Shown here: positions 8,799 through 18,014 of the stretch, one piece after another
Numbering within the stretch: position 1 is the stretch's first letter
How the letters are laid out: every line of letters begins with the position of its first letter
The notes under the pieces: generated by a model
Database searches by the model: none
What the model was told of the DNA's origin: nothing
Seen by the model: the letters and a program-made list of their open reading frames with translations, nothing else
Made by a program: the position numbers and the translations under genes
Assembly (NCBI GenBank): GCA_023423975.1
Contig: JAFAEO010000068.1
Location: 1-64,000 of the forward strand
Length of the DNA stretch: 64,000 nt
Direction: 5' to 3'
Origin: Pseudomonadota bacterium
Lineage (GTDB): Bacteria; Pseudomonadota; Gammaproteobacteria; Burkholderiales; Burkholderiaceae_B

Positions 8799-8909
8799 TC
8801 GACTGCCATTAATCTCGCATATATTGCGATCACAATACACTGTGCCATAACCGATGCGGTGGACGGCGCAATGGTGAGGCACTAAACGGCGCAGCCTCTG
8901 TGGGCAATT

Positions 8910-10217
8910 TTAACGCTCGGCGCTGGCCCGGATTCCCTGATAAAAGATCGCGCTTTTGACACCCAGTGCCCGCAGCGGCTCGGGAGGCAGCCAGGACGGC
9001 CCGCCCAGCCCCAGTACTGCATCCAGCTCTTCTGACTGATGGTTCAGCATAAGCTCGGCCAACAGGCGCCCGTTTACGGTGCCTCGCAGCACACCCGAAC
9101 CATTGCACCCGAGCGAACCGTAGATACCATCGGCCAGTTTGCCGAAGAAGACGCCGCCATTACGTGTAAGCGCGGTGGTTCCTCCCCAGACATATTCGAA
9201 TTCGTGTGAGGCCATTTGTGGAAAACGCCGTTTGTAATAATGCGTGAGCATGGTGGTATAGGCAGCAGCACTGCGCTCTGACTCATAGGAATAGGCGCTA
9301 CGTACCATAAAACGATTGCCCGACACTTTGCGCAGCGTCGTGCCCAGGCGGTGTGCAGGCAACAAGCCCCATTGCCTGGCCGGTCCCAGGGCGGCGGCCT
9401 GTTCATCAGAGAGTGCCGGAGTCAACCCGGCATACGTGTAGATGGCGATCAGGCGGTCTTTCAGGAAACCCAGTTTTCGGGCAAACGCGTTATTGGCAAT
9501 CACCAACTGGCCCGCGGAAAAATCACCCTTGCTGGTCGATACCGTATAGCGGCCTGCGCTGCCGGCAATACGATTAGCAAACGTCTCTTCCAGCAAAGCG
9601 ACATTCTCCGGCAGTGTATCGGCCAGGCCACGATGCATGGCCGCAGGCTGGACAAACACATTATTGCGCGTGTAATAACCAAAATCGTAATAACGCGTGC
9701 CCAGTCGCTGCGCCAGCTGGTCCTGGCTTAGTACTTCGCTATCAATGCCCAGCCGATTGTTTTTGTCAATGCCCGATAGCAATGATGCCTTGCCGGCCGG
9801 TGTGGCCGACGCATTGTATTTGCCACTATTTTCATCCCAGTCGCATTCAATCCTGTTCTCCTGCAAGGTGCTTTTGAGCCACTGTAAGCCCTGTTCATAA
9901 ACACGGATTTGCATACGTCCCAGAAGGTCATCCTGCGCCGGGTCCTTCGCAATGCCTGAACGCGGGAACGTGGACATGAATCCGGAATTGCGGCTTGATG
10001 ATCCCTCACCGATGACGCTGCCTTCCACAATGAGTACCGATTTTTCCGGTGCCAGTTGCGCCAGGCGGCGGGCTGCCGACAAGCCGGTAAAGCCGGCCCC
10101 GATAACGATGAAGTCAAAGGCACGCGGGCCTTGCGGTTCAGTGTTGGCGGTGCGCACAGGCAGCAGCGCGTTCCAGCCGGAAAGGTGGTTATAGTGGGGT
10201 AAATAGGGATTTTTCAC
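8910..10217 (-). CDS. FAD-dependent amine/amino acid oxidase (PuuB-like, DAO family)
   Basis: 435 residues with an N-terminal extension typical of gamma-glutamylputrescine oxidase-like proteins (NPYLPHYNHLSGW), then the FAD site IGAGFTGLSAAR at about 38-49 and the SSRNSGF block near 75-81 that marks this subgroup. It would oxidise an amine or N-substituted amino acid in the cytoplasm using oxygen. The start is GTG at 10215-10217 and lacks a strong ribosome site. It converges on iclR and is not in the transporter operon, but a second DAO-type enzyme here suggests a related substrate. 111 bases separate it from iclR. Confidence 0.8.
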   Translation of the reverse strand: MKNPYLPHYNHLSGWNALLPVRTANTEPQGPRAFDFIVIGAGFTGLSAARRLAQLAPEKSVLIVEGSVIGEGSSSRNSGFMSTFPRSGIAKDPAQDDLLGRMQIRVYEQGLQWLKSTLQENRIECDWDENSGKYNASATPAGKASLLSGIDKNNRLGIDSEVLSQDQLAQRLGTRYYDFGYYTRNNVFVQPAAMHRGLADTLPENVALLEETFANRIAGSAGRYTVSTSKGDFSAGQLVIANNAFARKLGFLKDRLIAIYTYAGLTPALSDEQAAALGPARQWGLLPAHRLGTTLRKVSGNRFMVRSAYSYESERSAAAYTTMLTHYYKRRFPQMASHEFEYVWGGTTALTRNGGVFFGKLADGIYGSLGCNGSGVLRGTVNGRLLAELMLNHQSEELDAVLGLGGPSWLPPEPLRALGVKSAIFYQGIRASAER

Positions 10218-10559
10218 GCGTATCGACTTCGGGCAGAAAGAACTGAAGAGTTTTCCATCATAAGTGGCCGGCAGTAATTTTCAATCGTTTTGTCGCTTCC
10301 GATCGAAAACCGCGGCAAATGTGTAATCTATCTGCAACATGGGGCGTCGATGTCATTCAATTGAACACGTGCCATACATGCTGGCGGCAATGCAAACGAT
10401 TCGCTGCCAATGAAGCCGGGCTCACAATGCACCCAGGATGCACTGCAAAAAGGGGGCAGGCTGTTAGCGGGTGAAGATCGCTGTCCGCTTGGGCGACGCC
10501 GGACCATGCAATATCGATCATGGGTAATATCGTATGGTCGTTAAATGTTAATTGCGCGT
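10218..10559. other. Intergenic region, no gene seen
   Basis: 342 bases between two minus-strand genes. It should hold the promoter of the PuuB-like oxidase. No convincing ORF, RNA or hairpin was found; AATATCG occurs twice at about 10509-10532 in direct orientation but the copies are short. Confidence 0.4.
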
Positions 10560-11021
10560 TTATTTGATGGCGATATGCACGCTGACCTCGATCGCCGTTT
10601 CCTCGCGCCCCCGATATATTTCGAAATCGCTGGTATAGGCCCGCTGGTGGGGCGTATCTTCACGTTTGAAATAATCCCAGATATCCAGCCACACCCGGAT
10701 AACCGTTTCGGGCATTTTCCCCTTGCCGGTAAAGACCAGATACTGTCCCGGAGGCACAGTGACCTCGACCAGACCCAGATTACATCTTTCAGGCTTCTGG
10801 TCGGCCCCTGCCGTTACAGTATACCAACCGTCCTGATCCGACGCGTACCCTGCGTAGACCCCATAGATGGGCGCATCTGCAGGCAGCTCAGGAACCAGTT
10901 CGGTGTACACGTCATGCCAGAGCAGGGGCAGCCTTGCCGTCGTCAGTGTCTCTTCGTCGGCATTGCGGGTGCGGGTTTGAACGCCGAATATGCGGAACGA
11001 CGGCAGGTTAACAGGGTGCAT
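10560..11021 (-). CDS. GyrI-like / effector-binding domain protein
   Basis: 153-residue single-domain protein of the GyrI-like small-molecule-binding fold (also seen as the C-terminal part of AraC/MerR regulators such as Rob and BmrR, and as free-standing integron-cassette proteins). Markers are the opening NLPSFRIFGVQTRTRN, a central YGVYAGYASDQDGWY and an end with DFEIYRG followed by a final beta strand. No DNA-binding domain is present. It may bind or sequester a drug-like ligand; nearby emrAB genes are suggestive but on the other strand. Confidence 0.75.
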   Translation of the reverse strand: MHPVNLPSFRIFGVQTRTRNADEETLTTARLPLLWHDVYTELVPELPADAPIYGVYAGYASDQDGWYTVTAGADQKPERCNLGLVEVTVPPGQYLVFTGKGKMPETVIRVWLDIWDYFKREDTPHQRAYTSDFEIYRGREETAIEVSVHIAIK

Positions 11022-11075
11022 AGCAGGTCTCTTTCAATACCATGCAACGATTGCGTGACACGGCGGGATTTTGCT

Positions 11076-11264
11076 TTAAAGCTGACGCGCCGAGGCGATT
11101 TTTTTGTCGGTCGTGTACTGGCTCAGGGCGTAAACGGCCCACAAAGCGGCGGGCAGCCAGCCGATCAGCGTAATTTGCAGAATAAGGCAGATGATGCCGG
11201 CGATTGGGCGCCCAATGGTAAAAAATGCAACAAAAGGCAGAAAAATGGCGAGCAGTAATCTCAT
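11076..11264 (-). CDS. Pmp3/YqaE family small membrane protein
   Basis: 62 residues with two hydrophobic helices (about 4-18 and 22-46) and the family marker pattern LPF…GRPIAGIICLILQITLIGWLP near the middle. These proteolipids sit in the inner membrane and are linked to salt and membrane stress in other organisms. ATG at 11262-11264 follows ACGGA. It is the distal neighbour of the GyrI-like gene on the same strand, with 54 bases between them. Confidence 0.8.
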   Translation of the reverse strand: MRLLLAIFLPFVAFFTIGRPIAGIICLILQITLIGWLPAALWAVYALSQYTTDKKIASARQL

Positions 11265-11496
11265 GAAAAATTCCGTAATACGATGCAGTTATTGTGAGGT
11301 GATATAAGGTCGCAAATGGCGACGAATCACGTAATATCAAGGCTGTATTATAACTGTCGGCAACACCATGACTGTGCCAGCACCCTCTGAAGGCAGTTAA
11401 CACAGGACCCGCCTTTTGCTGTGCTCCGTCACCGGCCGTCCGGTTCATCTTCGCCTTATCGCTTTATTTGGCTTTATTTCTATAAAAGGATCGCGT

Positions 11497-12036
11497 ATGT
11501 CTCCACAGGATATTCTTGACTTCTGGTTTGAACAAACCCCTTCTGAGCAATGGTTCGCCAGCGATCCGCAATTTGATGCAACGATTCGTGAACACTTTAC
11601 CGAAGTATGGCAACAGGCCTCACGTGCCGAACTAAGCGGCTGGCGCAGTTCCATCCGGGGGCGCCTGGCCGAGATCATTGTATTGGATCAGTTCTCGCGC
11701 AACATCGGCCGCGGCACGCCCCTGGCCTTTGCCCAGGATGCAATGGCGTTGGTGCTGTCCCAGGAGGCGTCGCGTACCACCGAGTTTAACGATCTGACGC
11801 AACAGGAAAATAATTTTTTGCTAATGCCCATGATGCATTCGGAATCAACTGTGATTCACCAGGCTGCCGAATGCCTGTTTCGCAAATATGGTTCAAATGA
11901 ATCGTATCAATTCGAGCTGAAACACAAGGCCATCATTGACGCTTTTGGTCGTTATCCGCATCGCAACGAAATTCTGGGGCGCGAATCCACGCCAGAGGAA
12001 ATTGCCTTTCTGGCACAACCGGGTTCGTCGTTTTAA
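11497..12036 (+). CDS. DUF924 family protein
   Basis: 179 residues from the ATG at 11497, which follows AAAAGGA; the longer upstream ORF has no ribosome site. Family markers are the opening ILDFWF, the LAEIIVLDQFSRN block near residue 60 and the closing FGRYPHRNEILGRESTPEE. The fold is alpha-helical and TPR-like; the biochemical role is unknown in the family. It has no obvious operon partners. Confidence 0.85.
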   Translation: MSPQDILDFWFEQTPSEQWFASDPQFDATIREHFTEVWQQASRAELSGWRSSIRGRLAEIIVLDQFSRNIGRGTPLAFAQDAMALVLSQEASRTTEFNDLTQQENNFLLMPMMHSESTVIHQAAECLFRKYGSNESYQFELKHKAIIDAFGRYPHRNEILGRESTPEEIAFLAQPGSSF

Positions 12037-12455
12037 TAACTACGTCTCTTGTGCGCCTGGACGCGCTCCCTGGCACCGGGCCAATTAATTCCAGGCCCAT
12101 GGCTACGTCCGCTTGGTCAGCGTGGCCTTGATACCCCTGGGTACCGCAATCGATCTGCCCGTCCCGCCTGAAAAAGCGCTACCGACGCAACGGGTGCGCG
12201 GTCGCAGATGCGATGCCAAGACTTACGCAAGACTGAATTTTCCGAAGTTTCACAACATAATCGTGCCGTTTGCGCTTTCGTTTTCAGAAAATATTTGACC
12301 GTGATTTTTTCTGTGATTATCATTAATTGACCAAGCAATTATTGCTTACCCAATTAATTGAACCTACATTATTCCAGCCGATCGGAAAAATGGCGCTGCC
12401 GATGGCATTGCCTGATCCCGTCTTTGCCGGCTGATCATCACGGTTATCATCTTCC
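12037..12455. other. Intergenic region upstream of the efflux pair
   Basis: 419 bases between the DUF924 gene and emrA-like gene. The 3' half is AT-rich and contains the nested dyad at 12322-12358. A 61-codon ORF at 12113-12298 has no ribosome site or recognisable product. No regulator gene lies in the gap, unlike most emrAB loci, which usually carry a MarR or TetR gene here. Confidence 0.5.
12322..12358. promoter_or_regulatory. Nested inverted repeat, likely operator of emrAB-like operon
   Basis: Outer arms ATTAATTG / CAATTAAT (8 bases, perfect) enclose inner arms AAGCAAT / ATTGCTT (7 bases, perfect) around a single central T at 12340. The two arm pairs are separated by ACC on each side, so the site is two concentric palindromes in 37 bases. 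It lies about 100 bases before the emrA start. Such sites usually bind dimeric MarR/TetR-type repressors; no such gene is next to it. Confidence 0.6.
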
Positions 12456-13805
12456 ATGAGCTCCAATTCAAATACAACGACGGCCGCCCCCGACGCACCG
12501 TCTGCTACTCCTGCTTCTTCTGCTGCTGGAGCAAAAGCAACGCAAAAGAAAAAACCCGCCGGCAACAAACGCAGTTTTCTGTTCAAACTGTTGTTCCTTG
12601 CGGTTGTGATCATCGCCATTATTGCGGGTGTCATGTATTTCCTGAACGGCCGCTGGTATGAAAGCACCGACGACGCCTATGTACAGGGCAATATCATTCA
12701 GATCACCCCGCAGGTTGAAGGCACCGTGGTGGGCATTTTTGCCGACGATGGCGACTTCGTACATGCTGGCGACACGCTGATCCGCCTGGATCAGACCGAG
12801 GCCGAAGTAGCCCTGAACCAGGCCAAGGCTACGTTGGCCAAAACCGTTAGAGAAGTGCGCAGCCTGTACAGCCAGGCCAGTGGCGCCAAGGCCACATCGG
12901 GCGCGCAACAGGCATTAGTGCAGGCGCAGGAGTCTGCCGTCAAGGGCGCAAAAACTGCGCTGGACAAGGCAAAGGCCGACTATAGTCGCAGGCAGAAGCT
13001 GGTCAAATCCGGCGCCATTTCCGAAGAGGAAAGCGCACATGCCAGAGACGTATTTCTGCAAGCGCAAAGCCAGTATCAGTCTGCCATCAGCCAGCTTGAA
13101 GCCACGCGCAGCCAGTTGACCGCATCCGAGCAAAACGCCGAGGTGAGCAACGCGCTGGTGGCCGGCATGCTGATCAACCAGCATCCCGATATTCTGGTTG
13201 CCGAATCCAAATTGAAAGCCGCCTATCTGACCTATGTGCGCAGCACCATCACGGCTCCGGCCGATGGCTATGTCGCCAAGCGGGCGGCGCAGGTTGGCCA
13301 GCGGGTCGCTGCAGGCAGCGCCATGATGGCCGTGGTTCCACTGAAAAACGCATGGATTTACGCCAACTTCAAAGAAACACAAATGAAAGACATGCGGATC
13401 GGCCAGCCGGTGCACATTACCTCAGACCTGTACGGCGACGATGTGGTCTATGATGGTGTGATCAGCAGCCTGGGTATTGGCACGGGCAGTGCATTTGCCC
13501 TGCTGCCGGCGCAGAACGCCACCGGCAACTGGATCAAGATCGTGCAACGGATCCCCGTGCGCGTAGAGTTTGCCAAACCCGAACAACTGGAAAAACACCC
13601 GCTGCGCATTGGCATGTCCATGTTTGTTGAAGCTGATCTGCACAACACCGAGGGCGCAGTGCTGGCCAGCGGGATCAATCCGAACAGCAAGCTGCTGACC
13701 ACGATTTATGATCAGCAGGTCGCTGCCGCAGACCGGTTGATATCCGACATTGTTCAGCAGAATCTGGCAAGCAACGCCCCCGACAATAGCAACGCCGATG
13801 AGTAA
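12456..13805 (+). CDS. EmrA/HlyD-type membrane fusion protein
   Basis: 449-residue periplasmic adaptor of a tripartite drug efflux pump. An Ala/Thr-rich cytoplasmic tail and a KKKP basic patch precede one membrane helix (about 45-67); then the family marker ESTDDAYVQGN, a biotinyl-lipoyl-like half, a long coiled-coil hairpin (about 120-245) and the second lipoyl half (TITAPADGYVAKRA). It bridges the inner-membrane transporter encoded next to an outer-membrane channel not present here. The ribosome site is weak. It overlaps the next gene by eight bases. Confidence 0.9.
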   Translation: MSSNSNTTTAAPDAPSATPASSAAGAKATQKKKPAGNKRSFLFKLLFLAVVIIAIIAGVMYFLNGRWYESTDDAYVQGNIIQITPQVEGTVVGIFADDGDFVHAGDTLIRLDQTEAEVALNQAKATLAKTVREVRSLYSQASGAKATSGAQQALVQAQESAVKGAKTALDKAKADYSRRQKLVKSGAISEEESAHARDVFLQAQSQYQSAISQLEATRSQLTASEQNAEVSNALVAGMLINQHPDILVAESKLKAAYLTYVRSTITAPADGYVAKRAAQVGQRVAAGSAMMAVVPLKNAWIYANFKETQMKDMRIGQPVHITSDLYGDDVVYDGVISSLGIGTGSAFALLPAQNATGNWIKIVQRIPVRVEFAKPEQLEKHPLRIGMSMFVEADLHNTEGAVLASGINPNSKLLTTIYDQQVAAADRLISDIVQQNLASNAPDNSNADE

Positions 13806-15357
13806 CGAAAAATCCAGGACGGCGCCCGGCACACCCGCGCAGCCGTTCGCCCCGGCCAGCTTGTGGCTGACGACCCTGGGCCTGTGCCTTGCCACCTTCA
13901 TGCAGGTGCTCGATACCACGATTGCCAATGTATCGTTGCCGACTATTGCCGGCAATCTTGGCGTGAGCTCGTCGCAGAGCACTTGGATCATTACCTCCTT
14001 TGCCGTGAGCAATGCCATCACCCTGCCGCTTACCGGCTTTCTGAGCCGACGCTTCGGGGAAGTGCGCCTATTCAATATCTGCACCATCCTGTTTGTGATT
14101 ACGTCGTTTCTTTGCGGCATATCCACCAATATGACAGAGCTGATTGTGTTTCGTGCCTTACAGGGTGCGGTGGCAGGCCCGATGTATCCGATCACGCAAA
14201 GCCTGCTGATTTCCATTTACCCGGCTGCCCGCCGCGGCATGGCGCTGTCCATCCTGTCCATGGTCACGGTGGTCGCGCCAGTCGCCGGCCCGATCCTGGG
14301 CGGCTGGATTACCAGCAGCTACTCGTGGGAATGGATTTTCTTTATCAATATTCCAGTGGGGCTGTTTGCCAGCTTTATTGTCTTTGTCCAGATGCGAGGC
14401 CGTCCGGTTTCAATTATTAAATCCGGCGTGGACTATATGGGCCTGATTTTGCTGATTGTGGCGGTAGGTTCGCTGCAGGTGGTGCTGGACCTGGGTAACG
14501 AGAAAGACTGGTTCGGTTCGAGCTTTATCGTGGTACTGACGATCGTGGCGGTTATTGGCACGATTGCGTTCCTGATCTGGGAGCTGACCCATCCCAATCC
14601 GATTGTGAATCTGACGCTCTTTCGGCATCGCAATTTCGCCTTCGGCACCATTTCCCTTGTTTTCGGCTACTCCGCCTTCTTTGCGATCAGCTTGCTGATC
14701 CCCTTGTGGTTGCAACGCACCCTGAACTATGACTCGATGTGGTCGGGGATCGTGTCGGCGCCTATCGGTATCCTGCCGATTTTTCTGGCACCGATCGTGG
14801 GCAAATATGCCAATCATATTGATCTGCGCGTGCTGGCGTCCCTGTCGTTCGTTGTGATGTCGTTCACCTCGTTCTGGCGCGCCGACTTCACCACCGATCT
14901 GGATTACATGCATATTGCCATGACCCAGCTGGTACTGGGCCTGGGTGTGGCGTTTTTCTTCATGCCGGTGCTGACCATTCTGCTGTCTGATCTGCGCCCC
15001 GATGAGATCGCTGCCGGCTCCGGCCTGGCGGCGTTTTTGCGGGTGCTGGGAGGCAGTTTCTCGGCGTCGATTACCACGTTCCTGTGGGACCATCGCGCTG
15101 TTATTCATCACGCCCAGCTAAACGAAAATATTAATGTCTATAATCCAACAGCGGTAGAAGCGTTAAAGCAGTATGGCGAAACTACCGAGATTGCTGCCTA
15201 CAACATCAATAATCTGATTAATCAGCAGGCATTGCAGATATCATTCAATGAAGTTTTCTGGGGCCTGGGCTGGCTGTTTGTGCTGCTGGTCGGTCTGGTC
15301 TGGCTGACCAGACCGCCGTTCATGGCCAAGCCGGGCGCAGCCTCGGGCGCCCATTAA
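13798..15357 (+). CDS. EmrB-type MFS drug:proton antiporter (DHA2 family)
   Basis: 519 residues from ATG at 13798, inside the end of the emrA-like gene (ATGAGTAA overlap), so the pair is translationally coupled. Fourteen hydrophobic segments are predicted, with the DHA2 markers LDTTIANVSLPTIAG in helix 1 and SFLCGISTNMTELIVFRALQG near helix 4 (motif C region PVAGPILGGWI). It would export hydrophobic toxic compounds with proton uptake, across both membranes through the adaptor. Confidence 0.92.
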   Translation: MSNEKSRTAPGTPAQPFAPASLWLTTLGLCLATFMQVLDTTIANVSLPTIAGNLGVSSSQSTWIITSFAVSNAITLPLTGFLSRRFGEVRLFNICTILFVITSFLCGISTNMTELIVFRALQGAVAGPMYPITQSLLISIYPAARRGMALSILSMVTVVAPVAGPILGGWITSSYSWEWIFFINIPVGLFASFIVFVQMRGRPVSIIKSGVDYMGLILLIVAVGSLQVVLDLGNEKDWFGSSFIVVLTIVAVIGTIAFLIWELTHPNPIVNLTLFRHRNFAFGTISLVFGYSAFFAISLLIPLWLQRTLNYDSMWSGIVSAPIGILPIFLAPIVGKYANHIDLRVLASLSFVVMSFTSFWRADFTTDLDYMHIAMTQLVLGLGVAFFFMPVLTILLSDLRPDEIAAGSGLAAFLRVLGGSFSASITTFLWDHRAVIHHAQLNENINVYNPTAVEALKQYGETTEIAAYNINNLINQQALQISFNEVFWGLGWLFVLLVGLVWLTRPPFMAKPGAASGAH

Positions 15358-15369
15358 GGCGGCCGGGCC

Positions 15370-15397
15370 CTGGCGCGGGTTACGCCGCGCGCGCCAG
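15370..15397. terminator. GC-rich hairpin between convergent genes
   Basis: Perfect eight-base arms CTGGCGCG / CGCGCCAG with a 12-base loop lie in the 41-base gap between emrB-like and DUF3540 genes that converge here. No T-tract follows on either strand, so intrinsic termination is uncertain. Confidence 0.4.
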
Positions 15398-15398
15398 C

Positions 15399-16049
15399 TC
15401 ACCCCATATGGATCTGTTTACCATCGACCTTAACCAGGTCCTTGGCCGTAACCATGGTGTATTTGGAATGCAGGCGGGCAGATTGTTCGGCCTGATAATC
15501 GATAGTGCCGGCCCGCAAGTGTTCAACCTCTTCGGTAATTTTGAACGACGTGCGGCTCATGAAGGACAGTCGGTCCATAATCGACTCGTAGACCTTGCCG
15601 ATGATACGCATCATGCCAACCGTGGTTTTCAGCTCACGACCGACATATTGCATCTCGTCAACGACGCACTGGCCTTTTTCGGCGCTCAGCTTCAATTGCG
15701 CGGTATTGATATCCAGCGCGGTGCCACCGCGCAATTGCATGGCAGCGGCACTGTGGATATTGACCGAGTCGGCAGAGATATTGAGCTTGCCCGGCACACT
15801 GACCGTCGATTCATTCTGCTGCGCCTGTTCGATAACTGCAATCAGATACACGCGTTCCCGTTCGGGACCGCTGATAAGCACGGTGTCATCCACCTGGGGC
15901 TGCAACAGGCAACTGGCAGCACGACGGCAGACCCATTCATGGCCATCGCATTCAACAACAAATTCCTGCTCATCCTGCTTTTTCACGACGCCGATCAGAT
16001 GAACCGGATCGTAGACGGGGTAGGTTTTAGGCTGGGCAACTGAAGACAT
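15399..16049 (-). CDS. DUF3540 T6SS-associated protein
   Basis: 216 residues. The N-terminal half is an OB-like beta domain (IGVVKKQDEQEFVVECDGHEWVC… then DDTVLISG) and the C-terminal half ends in a region also found in VgrG-type proteins. DUF3540 proteins normally accompany VgrG, DUF2169 and PAAR genes and are thought to help load effectors on the type VI spike. ATG at 16047-16049 follows AAAGGAAC. It follows tssF by 39 bases on the same strand and takes the place where tssG is usually found. Confidence 0.85.
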   Translation of the reverse strand: MSSVAQPKTYPVYDPVHLIGVVKKQDEQEFVVECDGHEWVCRRAASCLLQPQVDDTVLISGPERERVYLIAVIEQAQQNESTVSVPGKLNISADSVNIHSAAAMQLRGGTALDINTAQLKLSAEKGQCVVDEMQYVGRELKTTVGMMRIIGKVYESIMDRLSFMSRTSFKITEEVEHLRAGTIDYQAEQSARLHSKYTMVTAKDLVKVDGKQIHMG

Positions 16050-16088
16050 TTTTGTTCCTTTGGCGGTTGATCGTCAACATACAGCGAT

Positions 16089-18014
16089 TCAGACGGCCGG
16101 CCGGGCGCCCATACGGGGCTTCCAGCGGGCCAGTTCGCCGTGCTGCATGGTAGACAGCACGAGTTCGGACATCATATTGATGGAGACATGCCGGGCAAAA
16201 AACTGCTCAAGCACGGCCCCGAACAAATAGGGGCTGACACCGGAAAATGCCCCTTCATCCACTTCCAGATGGATGCGCGCACCCCGGCCAAACACGATGG
16301 GGCCCGGCACGGGCAGGCGATGATGCACGGCCTCTACGCGTACATGCCGAACGCCGTTAATCTGCTTGGCAATGGCCGGATCGGCGATATTCGCATATAT
16401 TTTTAACATCTCACGCAGGGTTTGTGCACCTTTTTCTGTATCCAAATCAATCAGGCTCAGGTAATTGAGGCCCAAATGGCTGATCAGATGCCAGGCATAG
16501 GCGCCCTGCGCCAATGCAGGCCGCGGGCGGGATGGCCCCCGCAGGATCTTGATGCCGTCGATGGGCGCTGACACACGCAAGGCCAGATCGTTCTTCTGTC
16601 CAATGGGCATCAGCATGGGCAGATCGCGATTGGTACACAGCACATCCATGCTCAGGTGCCGCAAATCCTCGGAAAACGGCGCCTGGTGCTTGTCCACAAG
16701 CGAAACAAAGACCTCACTGCCGATATAACCAGTACGCGCACCATTGCGTGCGGCGGTATCGGACAGCAGACGGGGCTCACGCCGCATGGAGTAGTAAGCG
16801 CCATAATCGTCGGTATCGCTGCCCAGCGAGCCGAAAAAGGGTCGAAACTCCTTTTCGGTCAGGTCCGATACATTCGAATAGCCTGCCACCCGTGTCGTGT
16901 TGTAAACCTCGAAATCCAGCGGCCGCGTACGGTCGACCACCAGATGATATTCGTGGGTATTGGGCGATATTGTGATCCGGTCAGCCTTTTTGGGAAACAG
17001 GTTCACCACTGGCGTGCAATGCAGCGCCAGATTCTCTGCGGTCACATTGCCTTCCAGCTCGGGCATATCTTTGTCAAACAGGAATGTCAGCTCAAAGCTG
17101 CGGGTTTCCTGGCCGCCCGCTGCATTGGCATGGTCTGCGGCAAGCGCTGCCGGCAGCTTGAGTGCCTTTTGCATATTGTTGACGCTGAAAAACATGAAGC
17201 GCGTTGGAAACGCAAAGTATTCCTGAATAATGCGATAGCCCTGAAAGATTCGCGCCTCTGCGGGCAGCAACGCCTGGTCGCTCTCGAACCCTTCGTGGCG
17301 AACATCATTGACATTGATGCGGTTAATCCACTTGACCGGCTTTTCGGCATCATGACACAGCACCGTAATGGTGTGCCCCATGATGAGCTCCAGCAGGCGC
17401 TGCATATGAATGTCCTGGCCATTCAAATGAAATACCAGCTGATCCAGCTTGAAGTCGTGCAGCTTGACACCGCCCTTGATTTCCAGCTGGATGCGCAGCG
17501 AGCTGCGCACAGGTTGGTTCCGGTTGTTCAGATTCATCCGCTTCAAGGGCAGATCGGGGGGAACGCCCGAGAGCTCGGCGGCCGTGACCTGCAATGGCCA
17601 CAGGGTTAGCGCGTGCCCGGACACAAATTCGCAGGGTGTCTGCTCTGTTTTGGGAATACGGCCACGCATGACCGTACCCTTGGGCAGGGTAAAACCCTTG
17701 GCCAGACTGCCCTCGTTCATGCTGGGGGACACCTGCACCACGGCCATGGATGGAGTCGGTGCCAGATAATTCGGATAGACCACTTCGAGCAAACGCTGGG
17801 AAAACTGCGGAAACTCGGCATCCATTTTCATATGGATACGCGCGGTCAGGAAACTGAAGCCTTCGAGCAGGCGCTCGACATACGGGTCGGCGACCTCGAT
17901 GCCATTCATGCCCAGGCGTCCCGCTATCTTGGGGTAGTGATCAGCGAACTCCTTACCCATCTCGCGGATGTAGGCAAGTTCACGATTGTAATAATCCAGG
18001 AAGCGCTGTTCCAT
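16089..18014 (-). CDS. tssF: T6SS baseplate subunit TssF
   Basis: 641 residues, the usual TssF (VasA/ImpG) length. The N-terminus FLDYYNRELAYIREMGKEFA and the GRLG…DPYVERLLEGFSFLTARI block are family markers. TssF forms the baseplate wedge with TssG, TssE and TssK and anchors the contractile sheath. The start ATG shares one base with the tssE stop (TGATG). The partner tssG is not found downstream. Confidence 0.95.
   Translation of the reverse strand: MEQRFLDYYNRELAYIREMGKEFADHYPKIAGRLGMNGIEVADPYVERLLEGFSFLTARIHMKMDAEFPQFSQRLLEVVYPNYLAPTPSMAVVQVSPSMNEGSLAKGFTLPKGTVMRGRIPKTEQTPCEFVSGHALTLWPLQVTAAELSGVPPDLPLKRMNLNNRNQPVRSSLRIQLEIKGGVKLHDFKLDQLVFHLNGQDIHMQRLLELIMGHTITVLCHDAEKPVKWINRINVNDVRHEGFESDQALLPAEARIFQGYRIIQEYFAFPTRFMFFSVNNMQKALKLPAALAADHANAAGGQETRSFELTFLFDKDMPELEGNVTAENLALHCTPVVNLFPKKADRITISPNTHEYHLVVDRTRPLDFEVYNTTRVAGYSNVSDLTEKEFRPFFGSLGSDTDDYGAYYSMRREPRLLSDTAARNGARTGYIGSEVFVSLVDKHQAPFSEDLRHLSMDVLCTNRDLPMLMPIGQKNDLALRVSAPIDGIKILRGPSRPRPALAQGAYAWHLISHLGLNYLSLIDLDTEKGAQTLREMLKIYANIADPAIAKQINGVRHVRVEAVHHRLPVPGPIVFGRGARIHLEVDEGAFSGVSPYLFGAVLEQFFARHVSINMMSELVLSTMQHGELARWKPRMGARPAV

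Noticed and set aside
12113..12298. 61-codon ORF before the efflux genes, considered as a missing small regulator
   Set aside because: No helix-turn-helix pattern and no ribosome site; probably chance.
13448..15111. Long minus-strand ORFs opposite emrAB
   Set aside because: They mirror strongly coding plus-strand frames of known families; shadows of high-GC codon usage.
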